Shown: positions 1 to 6,040 of the stretch, piece after piece
How positions within the stretch are numbered: the stretch's first letter is position 1
How the letters are laid out: each line of letters starts with the position of its first letter
DNA from: CAZYTO01 sp964650405
Lineage (GTDB): Bacteria; Acidobacteriota; Thermoanaerobaculia; Gp7-AA8
DNA: 12,170 nt
Direction of reading: 5' to 3'
NCBI GenBank assembly: GCA_964650405.1
Contig: CAZYTO010000172.1
Coordinates: 1-12,170, forward strand
Made by a program: the position numbers and the translations under genes
The notes under the pieces: generated by a model
What the model saw: only the letters and a program-made list of their open reading frames with translations
Databases searched by the model: none
What the model was told of the DNA's origin: nothing

Positions 1-1062
1 GACGACGAGGAGGTCGTCAAGATGGAGGCCGTCGTGGCCGCCGGCACGCGGTTCGACATTCTGGTAACGCACGACGCCGAGGATCTGATTCATCCCAGCG
101 AACTTTCCTGGATCAACGGCTACGCCGCGCGCTACGACTTCATCCAGATTCCGGTGCTGGCGCTGAAGACGCCTCTGCGCGGCTTGACGCATGGAGTCTA
201 TTGCGACGAATTCGCCGAAAATCACACGCGCGACATGGAAGTGCGCAGCGGGTTTGGATGCTTCGTGCCGGGCGCGGGCGTCGGCACTGGGTATCGCCGG
301 GAGGCTTTGGAAAAACTGGCCGCGGCCGCGGAAAATCGCATCTTCGAGCCGGCCGCGCTGACGGAAGACTACGAAAACGGGCTGCGGCTTCACCGGTTGG
401 GCTGCTCGCAAATTTTTGTTCCGATCGCGCGCGCCAACGGACCGGGATCGGATTTCGTCGCGACGCGCGAGTTTTTCCCGCAGACCTGGGCCGCGGCGTT
501 GAAGCAGAGAACGCGCTGGGTGATGGGGATTTCGCTCCAAGCATGGGAGCGGCTCGAGTGGAAAGGGTCCGCGGGCGAGATCTATTGGCTGTGGCGGGGC
601 CCGGAGGGGATTGATGGGGGCCCCGCGGGCGCGGGGTGGCCGTTACGAGCGCCCCAGCATCGACGCCACGCCGCGGCTTTCGAGGATCGGATCGCCGGCC
701 GGGCGCACGGCCGGGCGCATGGCCAGCCTCCGCTCGCCGTCGCCGGCAACGCGCGGATACTGGCCTGCCTCATTGACGATGCGCCGGGCAAAGGTGTCGA
801 TCCCGTCGAGTTGCGCCGAAACGACGCCCGACGCCGTTCGCCGCAACAGCCCGGCCAGCACCGACGCCCGCATGCCCGACGAGGCGACGATCCCCTCCAG
901 ACGTCCCTCCGCGGAGGCAAGGCGCTCTGCAAAGGCACTGGCGAGATCCCGATAACGACCGAGGAGAACGAGGGACATGCGGCTAACAGAGAGTGTACCG
1001 GAGAGGCCGCGACGATGAAGGGCGAAGGGCGAAGGATGAAGGGCGAAAAGAGAGGCGAATGA
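1..1062 (+). CDS. NfrB-like family 2 glycosyltransferase, 5' end outside window, 3' part unrelated sequence
   Basis: The frame is open from base 1, so the true start lies upstream; the first internal ATG is at 22. Counting from that ATG, the product shows HDAED (17-21), a TEDYENGLRLHRLG acidic motif (114-127), and QRTRW (162-166). These are the nucleotide-sugar Asp, the general-base ED and the QxxRW motif of processive family 2 glycosyltransferases. The order and the ISLQAWERLEW...YWLW stretch match the bacteriophage N4 adsorption protein B (NfrB) type, an inner-membrane enzyme linked to an exopolysaccharide. The expected C-terminal membrane helices are absent. Recognisable homology ends near base 610-635: a LMGAP segment continues in the +1 frame from 611, then the sequence becomes the antisense of a nuclease gene. 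Residues after about 193 are therefore meaningless. I read this as a broken gene, or an assembly join, that happens to stay open to 1062. Confidence 0.72.
   Translation, partial: DDEEVVKMEAVVAAGTRFDILVTHDAEDLIHPSELSWINGYAARYDFIQIPVLALKTPLRGLTHGVYCDEFAENHTRDMEVRSGFGCFVPGAGVGTGYRREALEKLAAAAENRIFEPAALTEDYENGLRLHRLGCSQIFVPIARANGPGSDFVATREFFPQTWAAALKQRTRWVMGISLQAWERLEWKGSAGEIYWLWRGPEGIDGGPAGAGWPLRAPQHRRHAAAFEDRIAGRAHGRAHGQPPLAVAGNARILACLIDDAPGKGVDPVELRRNDARRRSPQQPGQHRRPHARRGDDPLQTSLRGGKALCKGTGEIPITTEENEGHAANRECTGEAATMKGEGRRMKGEKRGE
643..978 (-). pseudogene. N-terminal fragment of a probable AddB/RexB-type PD-(D/E)XK nuclease
   Basis: This 111-residue reading frame starts MSLVLLGRYRDLASAFAERL, with ATG at 978. 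It continues through LEGIVASSGMRASVLAGLLRR, GIDTFARRIVNEAG and a terminal ESRGVASMLGRS. The pattern resembles the first ~110 residues of AddB-like helicase/nuclease subunits in Acidobacteriota, which run to about 900 or more residues and act in recombinational repair; the nuclease domain itself is at the far C-terminus and is not present. The frame meets TAA at 645-643, exactly where it joins the broken glycosyltransferase gene. It is best seen as a 3'-truncated fragment. The family call is by recollection of sequence style, so moderate at best. The ~156 bases upstream of its start hold only an inverted repeat and the 3' end of the aldolase gene. Confidence 0.5.
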
Positions 1063-1130
1063 CGAACGGCGATGGAGACAGGGCGCGACCGAGCCCGGCC
1101 TTTCCTTCGCCCTTCTAACTTTCGCCCTTC
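1014..1130. repeat. Intergenic inverted repeat built from GAAGGGCGAA units
   Basis: The left arm (about 1017-1050) carries tandem GAAGGGCGAA-like words. The right arm (about 1101-1130) carries the complement, TTCCTTCGCCCTTC and TTCGCCCTTC. About 50 bases lie between. It sits between the 5' end of the nuclease fragment and the 3' end of the aldolase gene. Its right end runs into CCGCTCACT (1131-1139), which overlaps the aldolase stop codon. It shares its architecture with the elements at 3651-3805 and 8628-8808. No encoded protein is seen in 979-1134. Confidence 0.7.
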
Positions 1131-1134
1131 CCGC

Positions 1135-2469
1135 TCACTCCCCTTCGTTCGGATCGACCGTCGCTGCGGCCGTCAGCTCGGCGCTGGCGGCGGCGTATTC
1201 GGGACGGTCGCCGCGGGTGACGTCGATGTGTTTGGCCACGATGTCCTTCGTGTCGGGAACGCCGAGCTTCTCCATGAGGAACTCGAACTTCTCCTCCAGG
1301 GCGTCGATGATGGGCTGCTTGTTTTCCGGCGGCAAGTCCCACATGCGGCGCTTGAACGGGCCGATGGCTTTCTTGCGGGTCGTGTAGACGAACTGTTCGT
1401 CGGTCTGGCCGGGCTTGCGCTCGTCGAGGCAGTGCTCGAAGCAGAAGTCGCGGATCTCCTGCTTCATCGTCTCCGGCAGGCTGGGCGCGTCGAGGACCAT
1501 GTTCTGGAAGCCGGTGGCCAGGTGGATCTCCACGGCTTTCGATTCGGGGAACTTGTTGAAGACGCTCTCCGGCAGCGTCGAGGCGCCGTGCTGGACGGAG
1601 CCGCCGAGGTGGTACTCGCCGCGGCAGATCTCCGTCACTTCGCGCAGGACGTTGAAGTCGATCTTGGCCTGGGCGATCGAGCCGTCGGGCAGCGGCACGC
1701 CGCCGTGCGAGGTGCCCGTCTGCACGGAGATCTTGCTGATGCCGGTGTCGCCGTCGAGCAGGCGGGTCAGGCCGTCCATGTACGCGCGCACCTCGTCCGG
1801 CTGGGTGTTGTACTTGCCCACTTCCCCGATCTCGCCGCCCACGGATACAGTCATCCCCTTCGGCTGGCGGGCCCGGATGTACCGCGTCAGGTGGGCCGTC
1901 CCTTCGTAGTTCGCCCGCTGCTGCTCGTCCCGGGTGGGGAAGTCGAGGTCGACGAGCGTCGAGGTGTCGATGTCGATGTTGTAGAACTCGGCGGCCAGCG
2001 CTTCGTCGATGAGCGACTCCAGCGCTTTCATCTCCGCTGCCTGGCCCTCGGCCGTGGCCCACTTCTTGGCGCTGGCCTGAAAGTGATCGCCCTGGATGAA
2101 GACCGGACCCTGGAAGTTCTCACGTAAGGCGGCGGCGAGGACGCAGGCCGCATACTCGCCGGGGCGCTGCTCGGTGTAGCCGATCTCGGAGCGGGCGATC
2201 TCGAAGATGAAGGCGCCGACGTTGTGGCGGATGGCGGCGCGGAAGAGGGCCCGGGCCGTGTCGTACGTGAGCGCGCGGATGTTGAACGCCGGAACGGTGA
2301 AGGCCCGCGTTTCGCCGCGGCCGATGGCCATGTAGAGGTCGTAGATCGACGAGGAGACCGCGCCGCGCCGCCGGGCCTCGGTATGAATCTGCTTGCGGGC
2401 ATCCGCCTTCGCCCCGTCGTCGCCGAAGACGGCCGCGCGGACGAGGGCGTCGATGATCAGGTCAGACAT
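1135..2469 (-). CDS. Class II (zinc) fructose/ketose-bisphosphate aldolase family protein
   Basis: The 444-residue product carries the class II aldolase active site: QGDH (126-129), GGEIGEVG (211-218), GTSHGG (252-257) and QHGAS (293-297). By comparison with E. coli FbaA, H129, H255 and H294 would bind the catalytic zinc, D128 would be the catalytic Asp and E213 the second-metal Glu. Such enzymes reversibly split a ketose bisphosphate into dihydroxyacetone phosphate and an aldehyde in the cytosol, in glycolysis or gluconeogenesis. It is much longer than the usual 280-360 residues, with about 50 extra residues at the N-terminus and a longer C-terminus. Where typical members have a NIDTD phosphate loop, this one reads EIHLATGFQN (314-323), so the exact sugar substrate is uncertain. 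The start is ATG at 2469 with no clear Shine-Dalgarno. The receiver gene lies just upstream on the same strand, with a hairpin between. Confidence 0.85.
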   Translation of the reverse strand: MSDLIIDALVRAAVFGDDGAKADARKQIHTEARRRGAVSSSIYDLYMAIGRGETRAFTVPAFNIRALTYDTARALFRAAIRHNVGAFIFEIARSEIGYTEQRPGEYAACVLAAALRENFQGPVFIQGDHFQASAKKWATAEGQAAEMKALESLIDEALAAEFYNIDIDTSTLVDLDFPTRDEQQRANYEGTAHLTRYIRARQPKGMTVSVGGEIGEVGKYNTQPDEVRAYMDGLTRLLDGDTGISKISVQTGTSHGGVPLPDGSIAQAKIDFNVLREVTEICRGEYHLGGSVQHGASTLPESVFNKFPESKAVEIHLATGFQNMVLDAPSLPETMKQEIRDFCFEHCLDERKPGQTDEQFVYTTRKKAIGPFKRRMWDLPPENKQPIIDALEEKFEFLMEKLGVPDTKDIVAKHIDVTRGDRPEYAAASAELTAAATVDPNEGE

Positions 2470-2480
2470 TTTCTTAGTCT

Positions 2481-2519
2481 ATCCCGAGTGAGGGCGCCTG
2501 GGCCGCCCTCACTCGGGAT
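2481..2519. terminator. Perfect 16-bp stem-loop between receiver gene and aldolase gene
   Basis: The arms are 2481-2496 (ATCCCGAGTGAGGGCG) and 2504-2519 (exact complement), with a 7-base loop. The stop codon of the receiver gene (2511-2509) lies inside the downstream-facing arm. The hairpin ends 11 bases before the aldolase start codon. There is no T-tract on either side in either direction, so a textbook intrinsic terminator is not shown. It could instead act as an RNA stability or processing element, or mask the aldolase start. Confidence 0.6.
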
Positions 2520-2892
2520 GAACGGAAGCTGTCAGATGATGCCGGATCTGTTCGATCAGTGTCGGTACGTCGAACGGCTTGAGCACGGCGCCGTCGGCGT
2601 CGAGCTCGCGCAGCTCATTCGACGACACAGGAGTGCCGCTGAGGATGAGGATGGGCAGGCGGCCCTCGGAGCCGGAGCCGCGGAGGGCCCGGATGACCGC
2701 GTCGCCGCTCATGCCGGGCATGTTCAGGTCGAGCAGCACGAGGGCAGGCCGTTGGTTGCGGGCCGCTTCGAGGGCCGCTTCCCCCGTTGCCGCGGTCACC
2801 GCCTCGAAGCCGAACTCACGCAGCAGGCTTCGCATGAGAGTGAGGATCGGCGCGTCGTCATCGACGACGAGGATGACCGGTTTTTGGGGCAT
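2509..2892 (-). CDS. Stand-alone CheY-like response regulator receiver protein
   Basis: The 127-residue product is a complete receiver domain and nothing else. It begins MPQKPVILVVDDD with the acidic pocket at 11-13, then shows LLDLNMPGMSG with the phosphorylatable D55, SGTP with the switch Ser at 85, and LKPFD with the conserved K105. It would be phosphorylated by a histidine kinase, which is not in this window, and pass the signal by protein contact because no output domain is present. The ATG at 2892 is chosen because the fold begins right after it, although the frame stays open far upstream, antisense to sdaAB. It is divergent from sdaAB (73 bp between starts) and just upstream of the aldolase gene on the same strand. 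Its stop codon lies within the stem-loop at 2481-2519. Confidence 0.9.
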   Translation of the reverse strand: MPQKPVILVVDDDAPILTLMRSLLREFGFEAVTAATGEAALEAARNQRPALVLLDLNMPGMSGDAVIRALRGSGSEGRLPILILSGTPVSSNELRELDADGAVLKPFDVPTLIEQIRHHLTASVHPE

Positions 2893-2965
2893 GATGTGCG
2901 CGGGTGCTGCCTTCCCGGCCCGGGCAGTGTACACGAACGTTTTCGCGCCGCGTGAAATCGACGTC
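2893..2965. promoter_or_regulatory. Inferred divergent promoter region, receiver gene / sdaAB
   Basis: These 73 bases separate two divergent start codons, so promoters for both genes are expected here. I see no convincing -35/-10 pair. The short arms CTGCC and GGCAG flank a CCCGGCCCGGG core (about 2907-2930), a small palindromic patch that could be an operator. This is an inference from layout only. Confidence 0.3.
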
Positions 2966-3649
2966 ATGGCTGTCAGACACGACCGTAAAGTCTCGATCCT
3001 CGATGTGATGGGCCCGGTCATGGTCGGCCCTTCTAGCTCGCACACCGCCGGGACGGCGCGACTCGGGCGCGTGGCCCGGGAGATCCTCGACGAGGATCCC
3101 GTGGCCGTCCGCTTCGTCCTCCATCCGCCGCTCGCTGCGACGTATCGTGGCCACGGCTCCGATTTCGCCCTGGTGGGTGGCGCCATCGGTCTCTCCGTGG
3201 ACGACCCGCGGATCCCGGAGGCCATCCGCATCGCCGAGCAGATGGGCGTGACGGTCGAGTTCACCGAGGAGGACCTCGGCGACGTGCATCCCAACACCGT
3301 GCGCATCGAGATTCGCGGGAAGAACCGGGAGGCGGAGATCGCCGGCTCGTCGATCGGCGGCGGGGTGATCGAAGTCTTCAAGATCAACGGCTTCCAGACG
3401 CGCTTCAAGGGCGACTCGCCGACCCTGCTCCTCTTCTACCGCGACCGGCCGGGCATGATTTCCGAGGTGACTCGGACCATCGCCGAGGAAGGCATCAACA
3501 TCGCGTCGCTCTCCTGCTCGCGCAAACAGCGGGGCAAGGATGCCTTCATGCAGATCGACATCGACTCGCCCCTGTCGCGAGCAGCCATCGACCGCATCTG
3601 CGCCCTGCCGGACATGGCGCGGGCGCAGTACGTTGATCGGATTCCCTGA
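2966..3649 (+). CDS. sdaAB: L-serine dehydratase (ammonia-lyase), Fe-S dependent, beta subunit
   Basis: The 227-residue product is the beta subunit of the two-subunit [4Fe-4S] L-serine dehydratase, which converts L-serine to pyruvate and ammonia in the cytosol. Family motifs are GPVMVGPSSSHTAG (16-29), GHGSDFALVGG (62-72), HPNTV (109-112) and SSIGGG (128-133). A C-terminal ACT domain (about 150-227, with DRPGMISEVTRTIAEEGINI) probably senses or helps bind serine. Length is normal for the family. The ATG at 2966 is chosen because family members start within a few residues of SILDVMGPVMVGPSSSH; the open frame upstream is only antisense to the receiver gene. No strong Shine-Dalgarno is visible. 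Its partner sdaAA follows after a 199-bp gap that holds a palindromic element, an unusual interruption for such a subunit pair. Confidence 0.93.
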   Translation: MAVRHDRKVSILDVMGPVMVGPSSSHTAGTARLGRVAREILDEDPVAVRFVLHPPLAATYRGHGSDFALVGGAIGLSVDDPRIPEAIRIAEQMGVTVEFTEEDLGDVHPNTVRIEIRGKNREAEIAGSSIGGGVIEVFKINGFQTRFKGDSPTLLLFYRDRPGMISEVTRTIAEEGINIASLSCSRKQRGKDAFMQIDIDSPLSRAAIDRICALPDMARAQYVDRIP

Positions 3650-3650
3650 C

Positions 3651-3805
3651 GGGCGAGCGGAGGATGAAGGCTGAAAGGCTGGAAGGTGGAAAGGCTGAAA
3701 GAGAACGGCGTCCTCCGATTTTTTCCAACCTTCCCAACCTGCCAGCCCTCGCCCCAGCCCCACTCACCGCCCGTAGTCTCCTCGCTCGCCGTCTCCCGCT
3801 CGCCC
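3651..3805. repeat. Nested palindromic element between sdaAB and sdaAA
   Basis: The outer ends are perfect 10-bp inverted repeats: GGGCGAGCGG at 3651-3660 and its complement at 3796-3805. Inside is a second inverted repeat. Its left arm (3666-3701) is made of GAAGGCTG/GAAAGGCTG words and its right arm (3719-3747) holds the imperfect complement, with TTTTTT at 3719-3724. The element starts one base after the sdaAB stop codon. A 22-bp stretch at 3783-3804 matches 8787-8808 at 20 of 22 positions, tying it to the element between the VWA genes. It encodes no evident protein. A small non-autonomous mobile element or a REP-like 3'-UTR repeat would both fit. Confidence 0.72.
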
Positions 3806-3848
3806 ATCCCGGGAATTGCATCGCCTCCCTCTCCGCGTTGTGGGGCGC

Positions 3849-4787
3849 ATGATTGAATCGTTCAGGCAGCTCGAAGAGCTCGGGCGTGACCGCGACGTCG
3901 CGGACGTATTCCTCGAAACGGACGAGCAGGGGCATGCCGTCCCGCGGGACCAGATTCTCCTGGCCCTGACCCGCAGGCGCGAGGTCATGCACGATTGCGT
4001 GCATCGGGGCAAGGTCAACGGCGGCATGTCGATGGGGAAGCTCGTCGGCAATGAAGCGCGCCTGCTGGCCGCGGCCTTTGACGAAGGGCGGACCTTCCTC
4101 GACCCGCTCACGGTCAAGGCCGAGCTGTACGCACTGGCGGTGATGGGGGAGAACTCCCGCATGGGCGTCATCGTGGCCGCACCGACGGCGGGAGCGGGCG
4201 GCGTCGTTCCGGGAATGCTGCTGGCGCTCGAGGAGGAGCGGCACATCGATCCGGAGAAGACCGTGCGCGCCCTGGTCGTGGCGGGCGGCATCGGCTCGAT
4301 CATCGCCCTCTCGGCGAACATTTCCGGCGCGGCGGGCGGCTGCCAGAACGAAGTCGGCGTGGCGTCCTCCATGGGTGCCGGCGCCGTCGCATACATGATG
4401 GGCGGCAGCACCCGCGCGGTGATCCACGCGGCCGCGCTGGCCCTGAAGAACACCCTCGGCCTGGTCTGCGACCCGGTGGGCGGCCTCGTGGAAGTGCCGT
4501 GCGTCAAGCGCAACGCGCTCTTCGCCGTGCACGGCCTCACCGCGGCGCAGCTCGCGCTGGCAGGCATCGAATCGGTGATCCCGATGGACGAAATCGTCGA
4601 GGCCATGGTGCGCATCGGCCGGGCCCTCCCGCGCGGCCTGAAGGAGACCGCGGAAGGCGGCCTGGCCACGACAGTCACCGGCTGCGAGATCGGCCAGCGG
4701 CTGAAGGACGAGGCGAACGAGCGCCGCGCCCAGCGCGCCGCCGAGCGCGAACGCCTGGCCCAGGAGCGCAAGGCAGGGACGCAGTAG
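3849..4787 (+). CDS. sdaAA: L-serine dehydratase (ammonia-lyase), Fe-S dependent, alpha subunit
   Basis: The 312-residue product is the catalytic alpha subunit that carries the iron-sulfur cluster of L-serine dehydratase. Three cysteines, C165 (AGGCQNE), C207 (LVCDPVGG) and C218 (VEVPCVKRNA), are spaced 42 and 11 residues apart, which is the spacing of the cluster ligands in the Legionella enzyme as I recall it. Other family landmarks are NGGMSMGKLVGNEA (57-70), APTAGAGGVVPG (111-122), SANISGAAGG (155-164) and the terminal TGCEIG (277-282). The last ~25 residues are a charged Arg/Glu/Ala-rich tail. ATG 3849 is preferred over an in-frame ATG at 3816 because it matches the family N-terminus (IESFRQLEELG) and because the upstream part is low-complexity. 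It works with sdaAB just upstream. Confidence 0.93.
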   Translation: MIESFRQLEELGRDRDVADVFLETDEQGHAVPRDQILLALTRRREVMHDCVHRGKVNGGMSMGKLVGNEARLLAAAFDEGRTFLDPLTVKAELYALAVMGENSRMGVIVAAPTAGAGGVVPGMLLALEEERHIDPEKTVRALVVAGGIGSIIALSANISGAAGGCQNEVGVASSMGAGAVAYMMGGSTRAVIHAAALALKNTLGLVCDPVGGLVEVPCVKRNALFAVHGLTAAQLALAGIESVIPMDEIVEAMVRIGRALPRGLKETAEGGLATTVTGCEIGQRLKDEANERRAQRAAERERLAQERKAGTQ

Positions 4788-4916
4788 ATTCGCTGATTCG
4801 CGTTATTCGCTGATCGCTTATTCGCGGACAGCCACCAGCGATCAGCGAATAAGCGTTAAGCGACTAAGCGACTAAGCGAATCAGCGACTAAGCGACTAAG
4901 CGACCAGCGAACTTCA
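4788..4916. repeat. Intergenic AGCGACTA/ATTCGCTGA low-complexity inverted repeat
   Basis: This element begins right after the sdaAA stop codon. The left part repeats ATTCGCTGA-like words. The right part (about 4838-4912) is a near-tandem run of AGCGACTA/AGCGAATC words. A 15-base perfect match, TTATTCGCTGATCGC (4803-4817), pairs with 4838-4852 across a 20-base loop. Composition is more AT-rich than the flanking genes. No protein is evident, and 4917-4948 after it holds only the short leader of the next gene. Confidence 0.7.
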
Positions 4917-4948
4917 ACATCCAGGCGCTGCTCGTCGTACGGCCGAGT

Positions 4949-5539
4949 ATGAAACGCCTGTTCTCTGCCGCTGCTCTGCTGCTCGTCGCCGTTTCGTGCT
5001 CGTCCGACTATGACCGGCCGCCGCAGGCGCCACCGGAGCGCGGCGGTTACGGTGGCGGTTACGGCGGGGGAGGGATGGGTGGTGCGCGTCTGCGCGCGGC
5101 GGGGACGACCGGACTGGAATTGCTGCCGCCGTCCGACTGGTGGAAGGACGAGGAGATTGCCCGGGCGGTGAACCTGACCGGCGAGCAGACCTCGCAGCTC
5201 GACAGGATCTCCGCCAACCAGAAGGACGAGATCGCCCGCCTGGAGCGCGACGGCATGGTGGCCGTCCGCGACCTGCGCTCGGCGCTCGAACTGGCCCAGC
5301 CGACGACCGATGACCTCACCACGGCCGGCCGCCGCGTCCGCGACATCCGCGGCTCGCTGCTCGATCACCAGGTGCAGATGCTGGCGTCCGAGCGGCTCGT
5401 GCTGACACAGCAGCAATGGACCTCGCTGCAGGACAAGCTGCAGGAAGAACGGCGGGATATCCGCCGCGACCGAGGCGGTTACCCGGGCGGGCGGGGCAGG
5501 GGCGGCTTCGGCGGCGGACGGCGGCCGTTCCCGGGCTAG
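4949..5539 (+). CDS. Spy/CpxP-like (LTxxQ) periplasmic lipoprotein with Gly-rich ends
   Basis: The 196-residue product starts with a lipoprotein signal (MKRLFSAAALLLVAVSC, with C17 as the probable lipidation site). A Gly/Tyr-rich linker (32-45) follows, then an alpha-helical domain (about 62-172) with two LTxxQ-type motifs, LTGEQ at 76-80 and LTQQQ at 152-156. That helical pattern is typical of the Spy/CpxP and periplasmic metal-sensor superfamily, whose members act as envelope chaperones or stress sensors. The C-terminus is an Arg/Gly-rich tail with RGG and GGYPGGRGRGG (about 172-196). The function in this organism is unknown; an envelope-stress role is an inference from the fold family. The start is supported by the signal sequence. 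It lies downstream of sdaAA after a repeat, and its stop meets that of the convergent lipoprotein pseudogene at a palindrome. Confidence 0.75.
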   Translation: MKRLFSAAALLLVAVSCSSDYDRPPQAPPERGGYGGGYGGGGMGGARLRAAGTTGLELLPPSDWWKDEEIARAVNLTGEQTSQLDRISANQKDEIARLERDGMVAVRDLRSALELAQPTTDDLTTAGRRVRDIRGSLLDHQVQMLASERLVLTQQQWTSLQDKLQEERRDIRRDRGGYPGGRGRGGFGGGRRPFPG

Positions 5540-5545
5540 CTAGGG

Positions 5546-5561
5546 GCTAGCTATAGCTAGC
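5546..5561. repeat. 16-bp perfect palindrome between convergent stop codons
   Basis: GCTAGCTATAGCTAGC is self-complementary over all 16 bases. It is preceded by another GGGCTAGCTAGG word (5534-5544). The plus-strand lipoprotein ends in TAG at 5537-5539. The minus-strand gene ends in TAG at 5559-5557, inside the palindrome. It could mark the shared 3' end of the two transcripts, but no T-tract is present. Confidence 0.75.
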
Positions 5562-6020
5562 TCTTCCCGCCAGCCTGCTTCCGCACCCAGACGATCCATG
5601 GATCATCCTGGCCGTGAAGCTGTTCGTTCAGCGGCGCGAGCGCGTCCCAGTGTGTGGTCCACGCGTTCTCGCGGGTCTTCAGGAAAAGAAGGTAACTCGC
5701 ACCGCGCCGGTATCGATCCGTAAAGCAACTTCCCCAACGGCCTGTGGGCCGAACGAAATGATAGGGCGCCGGCTGGTCGTTGAAGTCGTCCGCCGGGTCG
5801 AACCTGCCGGGCAGCGTCAAATCGGTCGGCGCGTGGCGCCCTTTGACCAACTCGTCGACACGAAAATGGATCGTGCCTAAGGTGTACTGGTTTGAATCGC
5901 GCGGCTGGTCGTCTCGACCGCGGTCACGCGCACGATCAGCTCCGCGTCGTGCACGTCATTCTCCGGAACAACCTGACCGATGCGTGTACACGCGAGCAGG
6001 GCGATGGCTGCGAGGATCAT
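5557..6020 (-). pseudogene. Small Acidobacteriota-type hypothetical lipoprotein, frameshifted
   Basis: ATG at 6020 has a GGAG eight bases upstream and opens MILAAIALLAC, a short signal with a lipobox Cys. The first frame runs to VETTSRAIQTSTP and stops at 5877. The second frame then reads NQYTLGTIHFRVDELVKGRHAPTDLTLPG, followed by DDFNDQPAPYHFVRP, RRGASYLLFLK and NEQLHGQDDPWIVWV, ending at TAG 5557. The two halves match one protein of about 154 residues that I recognise as a hypothetical family of Acidobacteriota, with no known function. The distance from start to stop is 464 bases, one short of a whole number of codons, so one lost base (or two gained) near 5895-5915 explains the split. It may be a real mutation or a base-calling error. 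It begins 20 bases after the stop of the second VWA gene and is probably co-transcribed with it. Confidence 0.72.
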
Positions 6021-6040
6021 GTCGTTGACTCCGCTCGCCT

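Noticed and set aside
611..955. Plus-strand frame starting MMGAPRARGG as a separate gene
   Set aside because: Its first residues continue the shifted glycosyltransferase homology, and the rest is antisense to the nuclease fragment.
1072..2127. Open frame of about 351 codons on plus opposite the aldolase gene
   Set aside because: It is composition typical of a high-GC shadow frame. The aldolase active-site motifs are on the minus strand throughout.
3719..3724. Run of six T as an intrinsic terminator for sdaAB
   Set aside because: The T run lies within the right arm of the inverted repeat, not after a completed stem, so it does not have terminator geometry in the sdaAB direction.
2858..3763. 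Open frame of about 301 codons on minus opposite sdaAB
   Set aside because: It runs through the palindromic element and shows no domain; sdaAB motifs lie on plus.
3546..4771. Two long minus-strand frames opposite sdaAA
   Set aside because: Both are shadows: no motifs, and sdaAA carries intact cluster-ligand cysteines on plus.
4838..4916. AGCGACTA run as a possible CRISPR array
   Set aside because: Units are about 8 bases, nearly contiguous and without unique spacers of regular length. It is a low-complexity tandem run.
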